A stretch of DNA of 64,000 nucleotides. Source: Gliomastix tumulicola (Eukaryota > Ascomycota > Sordariomycetes > Hypocreales > Bionectriaceae). The stretch is taken from NCBI GenBank assembly GCA_001599755.1, contig BCHX01000003.1:3321289-3385288 (forward strand). Reading direction: 5' to 3'. The notes beneath the pieces were generated by a model, which was given only the letters and a program-made list of their open reading frames with translations, was not told the origin of the DNA and searched no databases. Made by a program: the position numbers and the translations under genes. Positions 9,816-22,131 of the stretch are shown here, piece by piece; within the stretch, counting starts at the first letter, position 1, and each line of letters begins with the position of its first letter.

Positions 9816-10969
9816 GGCGCAGCACTTAGCACGATTGATTCTATCGTAGTCGCGGTGTTGTGTGGATGGAAAAGAGGCAGGGCCGGGTAAATATAGCTGG
9901 TGGATGGGAGAAATGGCGGTTCTGTTACACAAGCCACCGCTATGCGAAGAAAGGACAGAGGTGCGAGGCCGGCCACACACATCCGTCTCCTCCAGCCAAA
10001 GCGGCACGGGCTCGCTGAAGGCCACCTGAATATGAATATCTGCTCAGAAAAGGGAATTCGAACATACTGGGCCTCTTCACTCCCGCATGACGATCTGTCG
10101 AACGCTCGCCTGAAGGGGGAGCCATATTGACTCTTGTTGATGGCCGGGATCGGTGGTGCGAAATGCCAATGGTTCAGTAGAAAAGAAAGGCACCCCAGGT
10201 GGAGACCACAACGTAGGTGAGATTCGGAGTTCGTGTTGAAGAGAATGATGTGCAAGAAAAACGCCCAAAATTCATGCACGTACAAATATCTGGATCGAGC
10301 GGCTGAGGATGTCGAATGAGTGTGACCCTGAAAATGGGAAGCGGGGGAAAAGAGGGAGGAATTGGGAGAGTTTGGCCAAAAAGGTTCGGTCAAGTTCGCT
10401 TTTCCACGAATTTTCACACACGACAGTAGCCGCGATTTATGGGGACTTGCCCCGGCAAAGTGCTTGACGATGTTCGGTTTTTTCTCTACCGACACCCGTT
10501 CTTGGGACTCACCGAAAGATTGCTCCTTCTTAGTGGCCGGGCAAGATCAGCACACCACCATACCTAAGAATCGGTGTTGAGCAAGTCACGAAAGCCTATC
10601 AATCACGTTGTTGTAGGAAAGAATCAGCCTGAGAAGTGGTGAGCAGCGAGGAAACCTGTCACGCCTGAGACTTACACGGGACCCGCCTCCCCCGAATGCC
10701 AGCGTTCATCATTGTGCGGAAAAATAGAACATCCGACCCAGGCCGACAGCTTCTAGTCCCAACTAGGCCTTGGCTCAATTCTTCAATTTAGTTTGGGCCA
10801 TCACGACGACTTTGGCGCGAATGGGCAATATCTTCGAATTCTTCAACGCCGACTATCCTTCGCATTTGCTCCAAACCGCGGCAATTTGGTAGTGGCGTGA
10901 AAGCCACTGTGGCCCCGGGAGCCGATTTGCCCAGAAAACACCATCATCGTCACTCTCAGAGCCTCAAAG
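9816..10969. other. Divergent promoter region, EMG1 / MRPS17
   Basis: 1.15 kb between two genes transcribed away from each other. The leftward open frame 9809-10495 has no domain and overlaps the EMG1 start, so I read it as chance. No motif here was convincing to me. Confidence 0.55.
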
Positions 10970-11513
10970 ATGTCATCACCAGTCGCCAAAGCCGCCCGGC
11001 GCGTCACCCACGAACTTCACGGCGTCGTTGTCTCTGCCGGGCTTATGGACAAGACGGTCAAAGTACGAGTGGGCGGTCAGAAATGGAACAAGATCGTCAA
11101 CAAGGTTCGTCTCTACGCCATGGATGCGCCCTGCGAAACCTCACTGACTCTTGAAATAGTCCTTCCCCGACCCGAAACACTATCTCGTCCATGACCCGAA
11201 CGCATCCCTCCGCACAGGCGACATCATCTCAATCCAGCCCGGGTGGCCTACTTCCCAACACAAGCGCCATGTCGTGAAGCACATTATCGCCCCCTTTGGC
11301 GAGCCCATCGACCAGAGACCACCGGTCCCCACCCTAGAGGAGCTCATAGCTGCGAGAGAGGAGAAGAAGGCCGTTAAGGATGAGCGCAGGGCGGCGCGCA
11401 GGGAGGATGAGGCAGCTAAAGCGAGGGAAGAGAAGCTGCGGAGAAAAGAGAAGCTTGCGGCACGTGGAAAGGCTCCGTCGCAACAGACATCGGCAGAAAC
11501 ACCCAAGGAGTAG
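10970..11513 (+). CDS. MRPS17: Mitochondrial small-subunit ribosomal protein uS17m
   Basis: Exon 1 (10970-11104, 45 codons) reads VTHELHGVVVSAGLMDKTVKVRV, the S17 OB-fold with the conserved GLMDKTVKV turn. A 55-bp GT-AG intron (11105-11159) follows, then exon 2 (11160-11513) with SFPDPKHYLVHDPNASLRTGDIISIQPGWP and a long Lys/Arg/Glu-rich helical extension, total 162 aa. The charged C-terminal extension is usual for fungal mitochondrial S17 and absent in bacterial S17. The protein binds 15S rRNA in the mitoribosome. It converges on the AAA ATPase gene, 358 bp away. Confidence 0.9.
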
Positions 11514-11871
11514 GGTCCGTGGTTATGAAGAGCTCAAAAAGAAGGGGACGCAAGCGACATGCGCGGGGCTTGCTTCTGTGTTGATGGGGCCCGGCTACGA
11601 TGCCGTGGCCCGCCAGTTGACCAAGACCCAATGGTTCCACGAAAGCGTTTCCAGAAGAGTCGTGTTGTCACCATGACACTCGACATATAAGGACAAGGAG
11701 GGCAAACGGGAGGTCTCCAGGGCTTGACCTGATTTTGTATACTAAAAGATACACCATGAGCTGTCATGGTGCTGTACACTCTATAGCCATTGTAAGATAT
11801 TCAAAAATGAATCATGGCCATCAATCTGGCATCTATGCTCGCTCTTCTTCAATTTTGGCGCAGCAAGCAGG
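11514..11871. other. Convergent 3' flanks, MRPS17 / AAA ATPase
   Basis: 358 bp of AT-richer sequence between two converging stop codons. It probably holds both 3' UTRs. No gene is seen. Confidence 0.6.
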
Positions 11872-14488
11872 CTAGCCTCCTCGCTCTCCAAACTCCTTTG
11901 CCCAAGTTTCATACTCTTGCAAGCCAGCCTTGCTCACACTTGGTCGAATCGACCCCAGACTCGTCTGGAAGTCTAGCAACATAATTGGTCGGATATCATC
12001 CATGGTCATGTGCAGTAACGCTTCCCCAAGGGATCGCAAAGGTCCCATGGCAGCGTCCTTGGCTAGAGCTGTGATGTCGGATCCTGAGAAACCTAGAAAC
12101 CATACAAGTCAGCAGACAGCTTTCGATGAGCCTGAGTCAGGGGTGTTGGTGTATCCTTACCATCAGTTAGCTCAACGAGCTCCGATATATCCGCATCCGA
12201 CAAATGATGCTTCTGTTGCCCGAGTAGAGTTCGCAGCTGCGTTTCGCGAGTAGTAGCCTCTGGCAAAGGGATGTACTGTCTCCTCACAAACCTCCTCCTT
12301 GCAGCCTCATCAATAGCCCACGGAAGGTTTGTGGCTGCCAGCACAAGAACTCGATTGGCGTCACCGCGCTCCTTGTCTCTTTCCGTCGTTTCCCTTCCGG
12401 CAGCTGCTCTTTGCAGATCGCTCCATTGAATGAGGAATTCGGTCTTTATCCTCCGCGTTGCCTCGTGTTCACCGCTCCCAGACCGCTGAGACAGCAGGGA
12501 GTCAATCTCGTCCACGAATATAATGCTTGGCGCCAACACCTTGGCTAAACCAAAAAGAGCCCGCACAAGTTTCTCGGATTCACCCAAGAACTTGCTAGTC
12601 AGGCTGCTCGCCGATATGGAGAAGAACGTCGACCTGGATTCTGTCGCCACTGCTCGTGCTAACATCGTCTTTCCTGTGCCTGGGGGCCCAAACAAAAGCA
12701 TGCCTCGGGCTGGTTCCCGTAGGCCCATGAACAGGTCAGGGCGGAGGAATGGATATACGACTGCCTCTCGCAATGCATTCTTTGCAACGTCCAGTCCGGC
12801 AATATCACTCCATCGGACTTCATCGCCCTGAACAATAATGTCGTTGAGAATTTGCTTTGCCGCGCTCTCATCAACACCTGGAGGTAGGTTTTTCAGGATA
12901 GATTCCTTCCTCTTCTTCCATAGCGCGCTTTCACTCGTCTGGTCCTCCTCTTCCTCCTCTTCCAGAGAGTCAGCTGATGACTGGCTCCCAACGTCTTCTG
13001 AGAGGTCGTCTTTGCGCTTGTGCCTTTGCGCGCTAGACCGAGGTGCCGTTCTTGATCCTTCGTCACCTGAGTCGCTGGAAAGTATGGCTGTTTGTGGAAG
13101 TGAAGGGCGCTCTCGTCGTCGGGGGCGATTGGCCTGAGCAACCGGCTTCGGAGATGCGCGTGGACTTTCGCTCGGCCGTCCTGTGCCGACTTTCTTCCTC
13201 ATTGGAACTTGCCTCATAGGAACTTGAGGGGTCCGCTTCCTCTCCGAGGCCTCTCCCGTAGATTCCGTGGTACCTGGGTCGAGTCGAGGAGTCCGAGACC
13301 CGGACTTTGATGGCGTTATCCGTGCTGCATTTGCACGGTCTAACTTTCCAACACCGACGCTCTGATCTGATGAGGAGTCCTGCGTAGGAGGGTAGTTGAG
13401 CGCGCTAGAGGCAGCACTTACGGAAAGATAAGAAGGTCTCGGGTAGTCGTCAGAATGCCTGGTAGCAGTAGCATCGAGGCCATGGCCAGTAGTTGCATCC
13501 GCCGCTCGGGGTGGAACCAGCCGTCGAGAATGGCTATCCCATTGCAGCGATGACGATGACGCTACTTGTCGGGGTTGATCGGATGAGTGACGCTGTGTCG
13601 GAGGTTTGGTGCTATCCTGGGATGTATTTCGAGTAAGCCTTTCGCGAGACGTCAAAGAAGACCATGCTAGCGTTGCTGCTTTGCTCGGCCCCTCTGCAGC
13701 GGGCTTTGAAGATTTCCGTGAGCTTCGCGGAGGCTTATCACTAGGCTTCCCGGATCGCAGAGTAGTTCTCATGGTATACTTGTCAGGGCTTGGAGACCGA
13801 GCCGCTGAGGAGTTGTCCGGACTTTTCCCGTTGGACGAAACCTTCTGTACGAGGGGCAGAAGGCTAGTGCTCGAGTCTCCATTCCTGCTTGTGCTACCGG
13901 CTATAGAAGCATCCGAAGATGGTCGTGGTGGCATTGGTGGCCTAAGGTTCGCTGGTTTTTGGGGTACGGCCGGGCGCGACAGCTCTGAGTATGTGACCGC
14001 TGGAATCGTGCCCTGTCCGATCGACCCCTTCAAGCTTGGTCCCGAATCCGGCGTCTCGATGGTTTTGGTGAGCTTCCCAGAGCCTGGTGTTGGTGCTGGC
14101 GGCGGTACGATGGCGTTTTCCTGTCGCGACACTCGCAAGGCTTCCAGCAAGTCAATGCGCTCCTTGCATTGCAGTTCCAACTCTTTCAGAGCATCTATCA
14201 GTGCCTTCTCGGTATCGGTTCGTGATGCGTACAGTGGGAGAGCTTTGTTTGCGTTGTGATCGTATATCTGTTCCAGAGCGGACTTCCAATGTCGCATAGC
14301 CTCAATCTCGTTTCCCTAGCGCCACGAGACACGTCAGTTGGATGCTCCTCGATGAAGTTACCGCAGGCAGATGCGGGGAGAGACAATGGATCAAGTACCT
14401 GGCCTTCATGATAGACTGCTGTCGAGCAGCTTAGGTAGCTGTCGTCATATGTCTTTTGAAGTACTGACAAGCCCTTGTTGCGTGACAT
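11872..14488 (-). CDS. MIT-domain AAA ATPase (spastin/Vps4/Sap1-like)
   Basis: Three exons reconstruct an 821-aa protein: 14399-14488, 12161-14315 and 11872-12092, with phase-compatible GT-AG introns. Residues about 5-80 (LQKTYDDSYLSCSTAVYHE, then GNEIEAMRHWKSALEQI) look like an MIT domain. A 400-residue Ser/Pro-rich linker follows. The AAA module has Walker A GPPGTGKT at 573-580, Walker B IIFVDEIDSLLSQRSG, sensor NRVLVLAATNLPWAIDEAARRRF, and a final exon with GSDITALAKDAAMGPLRSLG and the meiotic-clade C-terminal helix LQEYETWAKEFG. Meiotic-clade AAA proteins sever microtubules or disassemble ESCRT-III as hexamers. The long linker favours the yeast Sap1/Yta6 type over Vps4. The first exon is short, so the ATG at 14488 is somewhat less certain than the rest. 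Confidence 0.88.
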
Positions 14489-15364
14489 TGCACAGGTAGT
14501 AGACGCATAGTCGGACTACCTAGAGAGCGCCTGAATCCGCCGATGTGTCTGCCCTCGGCATGAAGATGCCTAGTCGAGCTGCCGAGCCTGGCAGAAGAGA
14601 GGAAATCTGAAGAGTTCTGCAACGAAAACCTGTCGGTACTGCGACGGCCACGGCCTGACTCGTTTGGTGTGTGCCACAAGTGGGGGGCAGTGTGATGCCC
14701 TTCTTGATAGGATCTACCGCATGTATAGACTGGCGATGTTATTTGGCAGGGGACGTCACGCCAGTCAACCGTGAAATGAATTCGTTGGTGTTGCAGTTGG
14801 CCAGCCGAGCCGGCGAGGCGGTGACTTGCGCTGCGTGTCGGTGCGGTGCAGGTTGTTGGAGGGGCAATTATGGGGGGGGGCAAATCGGCGTGAAGCAGGT
14901 CTTACAGGTCGGGCAAATCTCGACGTTGCTTATCAGCCCAACGTCGATGTGGCACGCCGCAGGGTATCTAAAAAGCAATATGGCAACGGACGCCACGAGA
15001 ACCGAGAATCTGACAAAGGGAGAGGACGAGAAAGAGGGCGTGGTACGTGAGCATTCGTGGCACAGTGTTTGGGCTGAGGCGGTTTAGGCCGTCTTAAGTT
15101 CGGTTCTGAGCCGTGCTAACAGAAGCATAGCCTGGGTCTAGCAATCACCTGAATCTCGGTGACGTAAGTAATGCTAGCGGCATCTGGGCTCGTCCGCTCC
15201 TGCCCCTTGGCGACTAATTAGCCCCAGGCTGGAGATCAGTCTCAGCCGGTCTGGCTTTGATCTACAGAACATTCATTGCTGGTCATTGCTAGGCCGTTTT
15301 AGACCACTGGAATTGGAGGCTCAGGGTACGCATGCGATTTCGCGATGCCATCATTTTTTATTTC
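14489..15364. other. Intergenic: AAA ATPase promoter and COG6 3' flank
   Basis: 876 bp with no supported gene. The rightward open frame 14671-15087 and the leftward one at 14431-14883 have no family resemblance. Confidence 0.55.
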
Positions 15365-17475
15365 CTACGATAACAGGACCCGGATCTCCACTGTCGTCCG
15401 TGGGAATGCTTCCCTCAATCCGTCTGCACCCTCGCTGTCCGTGTCTCCTACTGCTTTTTCTACCTTTTCAAAGTCCTGACAGAACAGCTCTGCAGCCTCC
15501 TCAGTGACCCGACGCGCCAGAGATGAATCTTGCAAGTGCTTCAACCTGTCCATGGCGTCCATCAAGGCGGACGGGAGGAAATTATCTAGGCTTCGGCTGG
15601 CCACAGCCAGTTCGTCCGGCTGCAGATGCTCCTCGAGTGAGCTCCCGCCCTGGAGGACGGCAGCTAGGATTGATGCCAATCCCGAGCTCTTTCGAAAGTG
15701 CTCATGTTGGTATGCAACGAGCCTCTTTGACTCGTTACTCAGACTATCCTGTATGCCACTGGATCGTGTGCGTGTGAAATCAAATTCCCCAAGACAGGCA
15801 GTGGAGGCCAGTCCGCAGTTGATGAGGAAGATGGAGTTGTTCGGTGCAGTCATTGCCTTGGCCATGTTTTCGCAGCCAGACATAAACGGGTCAAAAGTCT
15901 CGGCCAGAATCGACTCAAAGCCAGCCTCGCGATCTTCATCCACCGAGAGTGATGAATCATATGATTGGATGAATGTTTGCAGCTGCTTGAGGGATTCCTG
16001 AAGAAATCCAGGAGGACCAAGGTCAGAGGGTGTCTGCTGAAACTCTCCCTGGAGTGTGGCAATGTGCTCTCTGACAAGGGCGCGGAACTGCCGCATAGAC
16101 TCGGATTGGAGGCTCTTTGTCGAGTCCACCAATGATGATTCGCTGCCAAGTAGCTTTTCGAAGGTGACGCTGTAGAAGTTGACTAGGTTGGCCAGTTTAT
16201 ATGCCGTGATGATATCCTCATTGGTCTGGATCACTTGCTCGATTCTCTGGCGCAGAAGACGTGCCGCTCCCGAGATATCACGATCGACCAGTTCATGAAG
16301 GGCCCGAAGAGCATTAAAGTCTGTAGTTTGGTCATCTTCGTCAACCACGAGACGCCATATTTCAGCATCTCGTCCAGACCTCAGGCCTTGAGCAAGCTCC
16401 TCGCCCTCGGCCACAAATAGGACCTCGAGTGCCTCGCGCTCACTGACCGTGGCTGAGTGAATCCAGGCAAGCATATCCCCTACATACCGCAAGGGATCGT
16501 GTGCCGTCATATCTATTGGCTTTGCAGAATGGTCGGGCACACCAGTCATGGAAGTGCCCGTGAGGGCTGTGTAAAAGGAGTCCGTGAGGATCCTCTCCCG
16601 GGCATCTGCAAAGAAGTTGAGGCAGTTCTGGAAGAGCGTGGGGCGTTCTGTTAAGACCCGGAGCGCATGGCGGACAGATGGATTCATCTGCGGGTTCTCA
16701 AGATTCAGCGTCTTGAACTCGCGTTGGAGCCATTTGTAAAGCTTCTGGAAACCTAGGTTGAGATGTTTCGACGTCTCCTCCATCAGCTCAAGACCCAAGG
16801 TCTGGTTCTCAAAGCCAAGAAGAACCTCGCAGTCTTTGCTGATCTTTTTAACCTTGAGAAGTGCGTTGAAGAAGCGGTCGTCCACAGGCTCAGCTGTCAT
16901 CGTCAGAGCCGCCACCTCATCGTCGGACATGGTAAAGTGGCTGTTGAAGGCCTCCAGAAACTTCTGCTTGTCCTCGATCTGCCGGCGCTGCTCCAGAAGC
17001 GAGGATGCGTCGGTGAGCGCTGGAGCGGTCTGCTGGTGCGCCGACTCAATCTGTCTCTTCACATCTTGGTATCCCGAGTTGAGCTTGTCCAAGGTGGCCT
17101 TGATGCGATGCAGGTGCTGCCAACAGTAGCCAGTCAACAAATGCACGTCCCTTACTCATCTGCATACACCAAACGTACCTCTGCGATTTTTCCGAACTCG
17201 GCAATGACAGAGCTGTTGCTGTCAATGACCCCTTTTTGAAGGTCGAGCCTGAGCTGGCGTCGCGTTTCCGGATCATTCTTGACCCCTCGCTCGTCTAGAA
17301 GAGCCAGGGCGTCACGAAACTCGGCATCTGAGTACGACGTTGAGAGAATGGCGGCAACCTTGCTCGTCAGAGCTGTAGAGCTTTTCGGAGCAGCTGCTGA
17401 CCCCGAGACGGATCTGGAGCCGACATCTGGTCTGTCGCGGTGAGGGAGTCCCAGGGTATCGAGGTTTGAGGACAT
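15365..17475 (-). CDS. COG6: Conserved oligomeric Golgi complex subunit 6
   Basis: Exon 1 (17179-17475, 99 codons) and exon 2 (15365-17116), split by a 62-bp GT-AG intron, encode 682 aa, the usual Cog6 size. The N-terminal part has the Cog6 pattern LTSKVAAILSTSYSDAEFRDALALLDERG and SSVIAEFGKIAEHLHRIKATLDKLNSGY, a helical region that assembles with other COG subunits. The rest is helix-rich with the typical blocks FFNALLKVKKISKDCEVLLG, LEEHLQPDELAVASRSLDNFLPSALMDAMDRL and a short C-terminus. COG is a tether for retrograde vesicles at the Golgi. The gene diverges from ATG9 over 977 bp. Confidence 0.93.
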
Positions 17476-18452
17476 GACTAGGACTGCGCCCGTCTGTGGC
17501 TTTACGTCGTGGTCACCACACACCACCCACTGTCGTTCATGAAGGAAGCCAGAGTGGGATTTTGCTCGTGATAGGCGGATAGGTGTAATTACTGAGCCAA
17601 TGCTAACAGAGATACAAGCGAAGGGATGGGATTGAATAATGAGCCTGCTCCACTCATAACGGATACATGTCTGTCTGGCATGGTCACAAGCAGGGATGAG
17701 GTCTCGAGCTAACACTCCCAAAGCTGGCAGGCGGTGAAGGTGCCTGAACACCGGGATGAGGTAAGGTCTCCACAGTGACGAGAGCAAGTCCGAAAGTCGC
17801 CAGGACCTGTCCGGATCTGGCATTAATCCATGGCATCACCACCAGTTCTGCGCTACGAGCTGCTAGGTAAGCAGATTGAGGTCCATCACGGTTGCATGTC
17901 TAATAATTGTATATGCACAATTCCGCGTCCTGTTGTATTCTCAGGAACAGGCCAAATTCACTCACAAACAAATTTCTACATCAAACCTAAAGAGAGTCCA
18001 AACAATGTGGTGAGCCTGCCACTGATCAACTGCCCATTACGTGCCTGCCGCCTGGACTTCTAGGCTCCCTGCAGGCAACTGTCGCCACTGAACTAAGCAC
18101 TGAGGTCCCCTGCCAGCCTTGACCTTGACCTACTCCACGCGACTCGAAGGTGGTCATGTTATGTCTTTGATGGTCACGACACCGTCTTCCGTCTTGCAAC
18201 ACCTACTTACCAGGCTATCAGCACTGCCAGTGCTGGTGCTCTTATCAGTCACTGGGTCATTTTGGGTCGGCGACTCAGTCTAGGGCTCCCTGGCCTTGCG
18301 TCACTCTTGTCCCTTCACCTATCTCTCGACGCTCGCACGCCATCCTCTACCTCACACCTTTACCAACCGTGCGACATGCTTGACGACACGCTCAGACAAT
18401 ACACAAGCCAACAGCCCGCTACCGAACTGTAGCTCTTGCGATCACCGCAAAC
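17476..18452. other. Divergent promoter region, COG6 / ATG9
   Basis: 977 bp between the two start codons. The 150 bp before ATG9 is C/T- and A-rich with many CACAC/CTC tracts, as in fungal leaders. No coding sequence is supported. Confidence 0.55.
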
Positions 18453-21194
18453 ATGTTTGGTCGACCCAGGATCGGCTCGCGGGCCACGAGGTCCTTCTAC
18501 GAGCAGCTCCGTTCCGAAGACGACGACGACGACATAGAGCAGGGGCTCAGCAACGACGTCGACGAACAGAACTTCAGGGAACATTTCAACGACCTACACT
18601 CCGAAGACATAGGGGGTTCAATAACACGATCAAGAATTCAAGACGACAACGACCCGCCCGCGTCCCTCCTTATCGAGAGCAACCAGCCAGAGAACGCCGT
18701 GCCACCACCGAGCTCCAAGAAGCACGATACGCATCGCACCCATCAGACATCACGAAATGCTCGAGCGGGGCCGTCAGTACCCCGGGCGAGAGCCCAGTGG
18801 GATTCGGGACACGCACAACAGCCCTCGCAACAAGGGACGAATCCGCCTCGGGAAGCACCCATGGTCAGGTCAATACTTGCAGGGAGGGTTACGGGAGGCG
18901 CCAAACAGAAAGCCCACTGGAGATGGGTTAATACCTCCAATCTGGACGGCTTCATGAATGACGTCTACAGCTACTTTGAGGGCGGAGGCATCTGGTGCAT
19001 CCTGTGCGCCAGAGCCCTATGGCTTCTGTACGTATTGCTTCTCCCTTTATGTTCCCTTCAGGGGACTGTGGCCGGGCTTCTTGGACTAATACAGGCAGGG
19101 AAACGCTCTTTGTGGTCGTCCTCCTCACGTTTCTCACGCAGTGCGTGGACTACAGCAAGCTTACGACGAGTAAGTCGCTTGAGCAAGTCGTCATCAAGCA
19201 GTGCACAAGAAAGATGTCAGGATATTGGAGTCTGGCTATCTGGTTCTACTCATTCTTCTTCATTTGGAAGGCGGTGCAGAATGTTGTCGATCTCAGAAGA
19301 TTGAGCCACGTCCGAGACTTCTACGTGCATGTCCTCGAGATTCCTGAACAAGATATGCAGACGATTTCGTGGCAGGATATCATCGCTCGGATCATGGCTA
19401 TTCGAGATCAGAACCCGAAGACTGCGACGAACATACCTGTGAAACTAAGGAAGTTTATGGGAAGCCAGTCAAAGGAGCGCCTGGACGCCCACGACATCGC
19501 GAACCGACTCATGCGAAAGGACAATTATCTCATCGCCATGATCAACAAGGACGTGATGAACCTATCACTACCATTTCCCTTTCTACGCGACCGACAGCTA
19601 TTTTCGAAGGCCTTGGAGTGGAATCTCAAATATTGCATCCTAGACATGGCCTTCAACGACCTGGGGCAGGTTCAGCAGGATTTCCTGCGGGCAGACAGGC
19701 GTGGGTTGCTCAGCCAGAAAATGAAGGCGCGCATGTTCTTTGCTGCATGCATGAACCTCTTCTGCCTGCCAGTCTGGCTGGCATACGTGCTCGTTGTCTT
19801 CTTCTTCACATATTACACTGTGCGTCCCCTTCACTCCCTTCTACTTATCAGACCAAAACAGCTAATAAACATCACAGGAGTATCAAAAAGACCCGAAGCT
19901 CGCAACTGCCCGTCATTATACAAGACTAGCAGAATGGAAATTCCGCGAGTTCAACGAGCTGCCACACATCTTCCAGGACCGGATTAACATGTCGATCCCC
20001 TTTGCAACGCGATACGTGGACCAGTTTCCCAAGCGCATGACTGAGGATATTGCAAGGACTGTCGCTTTCATGGCTGGAGCTCTGACTGCAGTGCTAGCAT
20101 TGCTTACGCTCCTCGACTCGGAGCTTTTCCTTGCCTTCGAGATCACCAAGGACAGGACTGTTCTGTTCTACTTGGGTATTTTTGGTGCGATCTGGGCTGT
20201 AACTAGGGGGATGGTCTCCGAGGAGACGCAAGTTTTCGACCCCGAGTTTGCGATGCGCAGCGTTGTGCACTACACGCGCTATATGCCAGCCCATTGGGAG
20301 GAGAGGCTGCACAGCTTTGAGGTGAAGAAGGAGTTCTCTGAGCTTTTCAAGATGAAAGTCGTCATCGTCTTGGAAGAGATATTTGGGATTGTCACATCCC
20401 CACTACTTTTGCTGATCTCGCTGCCGAGGTGCACGGATCAGATAGTCGACTTCTTCCGCGAGTTTACAGTCCATGTGGACGGCCTAGGCTATGTCTGCTC
20501 GTTTGCCGTCTTTGACTTCAAGAAGGGAATGGGTGACGGGCCGGGCAAGTCAACACATCGAGACGTACGGGAGGACTACTACTCGACGAAGCACGGCAAG
20601 ATGGCCGCCTCCTACTACGGCTTCATCGACAACTACGTCTGGAACCCCAAGACGGGAATCCCAGGTCACATGCCGCAGACCAGCAGGAATCAGTTCCATC
20701 CTCCCCCCACGTTCCCCGGGCTTCAGTCCTCGGCGATAGCTGCGGATATGCAAGGCTCGACGACGATGCGGACGGACTTTGGCCGGTTGAGGAGCCGGGG
20801 GCCAGGAGCTGGGCCATCAAGAGCGGCGCCTCCGGCTCCCTCGCCAATGGCATCGATGCTGCTTGATCCGCACCATCAGCCGGCAGGAAGCATCAACCCA
20901 GGAGGGAGGAGACATACCCACGCATGGATACAACATCACGGCGCGGATCGGATCGCCGAGGAAGGAGCCGACGACATGAGTCAGAGCCAGAGCCAGAGAT
21001 TTGGCGATGATGACCCGTACGACGAAGAAGAAACAGGCGCGCTCGGAGAGTCGGCGTGGCAGACGTCGCCCGGCCGGGGTCTGAGCCGAGATTACAGCGC
21101 AGCTAATACCGAAGAACCAGAGACAGGCGTGCTGGGACTGATTGGGCAGCTCACGCAGGCGCAGAGAAACCGGAGGGGTGGAGGCGTAGTGTAG
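18453..21194 (+). CDS. ATG9: Autophagy-related protein 9 (lipid scramblase)
   Basis: Three exons (18453-19027, 19099-19819, 19878-21194) give 870 aa. The second exon uses the downstream of two nearby AG sites (ending 19098), which alone keeps frame as WLLETLFVVVLLTFLTQCVDY. After an acidic disordered N-terminus the core starts at WRWVNTSNLDGFMNDVYSYFEGGGIWCILCARALWLL. It continues with the diagnostic blocks LSHVRDFYVHVLEIPEQDMQTISWQDII, FNELPHIFQDRINMSIPFATRYVDQFPK and FFREFTVHVDGLGYVCSFAVFDF, covering four transmembrane helices and re-entrant segments. The C-terminal 250 residues are disordered with a short SQSQSQ run. Atg9 vesicles seed the phagophore and the protein scrambles phospholipids between leaflets. 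Mitoferrin follows on the same strand 937 bp downstream. Confidence 0.97.
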
Positions 21195-21313
21195 GGTCTA
21201 GGAATGCATGTATGAATACACACCACAGAAGAGCGAACTGAACAACATCCCCATACGAAGTACATACCAAGATGACGGGGCATCAGCGGAGCTGCGACTC
21301 CGCCTGCGCTTCC

Positions 21314-21337
21314 AAGCCTGCAAGCCTGCAAGCCTGC
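21314..21337. repeat. Three tandem copies of AAGCCTGC
   Basis: Perfect 8-mers at 21314-21321, 21322-21329 and 21330-21337 in the ATG9 3' flank. Confidence 0.85.
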
Positions 21338-21366
21338 AAGTTGAGTTGAAGCTGAGCCATTTCATC

Positions 21367-21375
21367 TTATCAGAT
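21367..21375 (-). promoter_or_regulatory. Candidate SreA-type GATA site (ATCTGATAA) upstream of mitoferrin
   Basis: The minus strand reads ATCTGATAA, a full match to the ATCWGATAA consensus described for the fungal iron-responsive GATA repressor SreA. It lies 757 bp upstream of the mitoferrin start and 173 bp after the ATG9 stop. A CCAAT box and a second GATAA lie downstream of it. Confidence 0.45.
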
Positions 21376-22131
21376 GGTGCTAAAATTGCCTGGAATCCTC
21401 TTCCCTTATTTCCCGCCCCATCAGTCCGATACTCCGTCCGTACTAAGTCTACAGTAGTAGGTCAAGTAGCAAAATGGTGCTGTCATCCAAAAGACTGAAC
21501 TAGCTCATCCATTGGCGAGTCGAGCAAAGAGGGGAGCGAGAAAAAAAAACCACCTTGACCCTTTCCGCTAGCTCTCGCAAACGAGGGACCCCCGTTCCAA
21601 CAGGTTATTGTTATCGGAATCTGTCCGGCGGGAGAATCGCCACGAGTCCAAACAAGCATTAACAGGGAAGGGAAGACGGAAGGAGGAAAAGGCAAGAAAA
21701 AAAGAAAAAAGGTAACAGGGTATCACAAGTGTCCGGTACCGAGGAAGAGACGTCGCTTCTTACCTTAATTTTTTGGCCCCTACTTTTTTTTTTCTTGCTC
21801 GTTTTACCGAGCTCGGAGATAGGATCGTCGAAATCTCGGGTTGATCCTACCATCAGAAACCCAAACTTTCCACGACACGACCGACGAGGACGCAAAGAAA
21901 AAAACGAAAAGCCGACGACGAGTCCAGCTGACGATCCGCGAGTCACATCTCTAAAACAATCACAATAAAGGACAACGAGACCGCGAGGGCAAAGGGAAAA
22001 CACCTCGTCCCGACACTCCCCCCCCGACGTACGAGGCAGCGGCTTGCAAGGGCACGCTGCTTGCCAGGCCGGTCAAACTGGCTGCATTCGACCCCAAGCC
22101 CTTTGGCGAAGCTTCATCAGCTGTGGCTGAC

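Larger units (their letters stand above)
21195..22131. other. Intergenic: ATG9 3' flank and mitoferrin promoter/leader
   Basis: 937 bp containing an 8-mer tandem repeat, an ATCTGATAA site on the minus strand, an ATTGG (reverse CCAAT) at 21511-21515, a further GATAA on the minus strand at 21611-21615, and strong purine/pyrimidine tracts from 21660 to 21910. No gene is seen. Confidence 0.6.

Noticed and set aside
14671..15087. 138-codon plus-strand frame in the AAA/COG6 gap
   Set aside because: No domain, no promoter or splice context, and composition like translated intergenic DNA.
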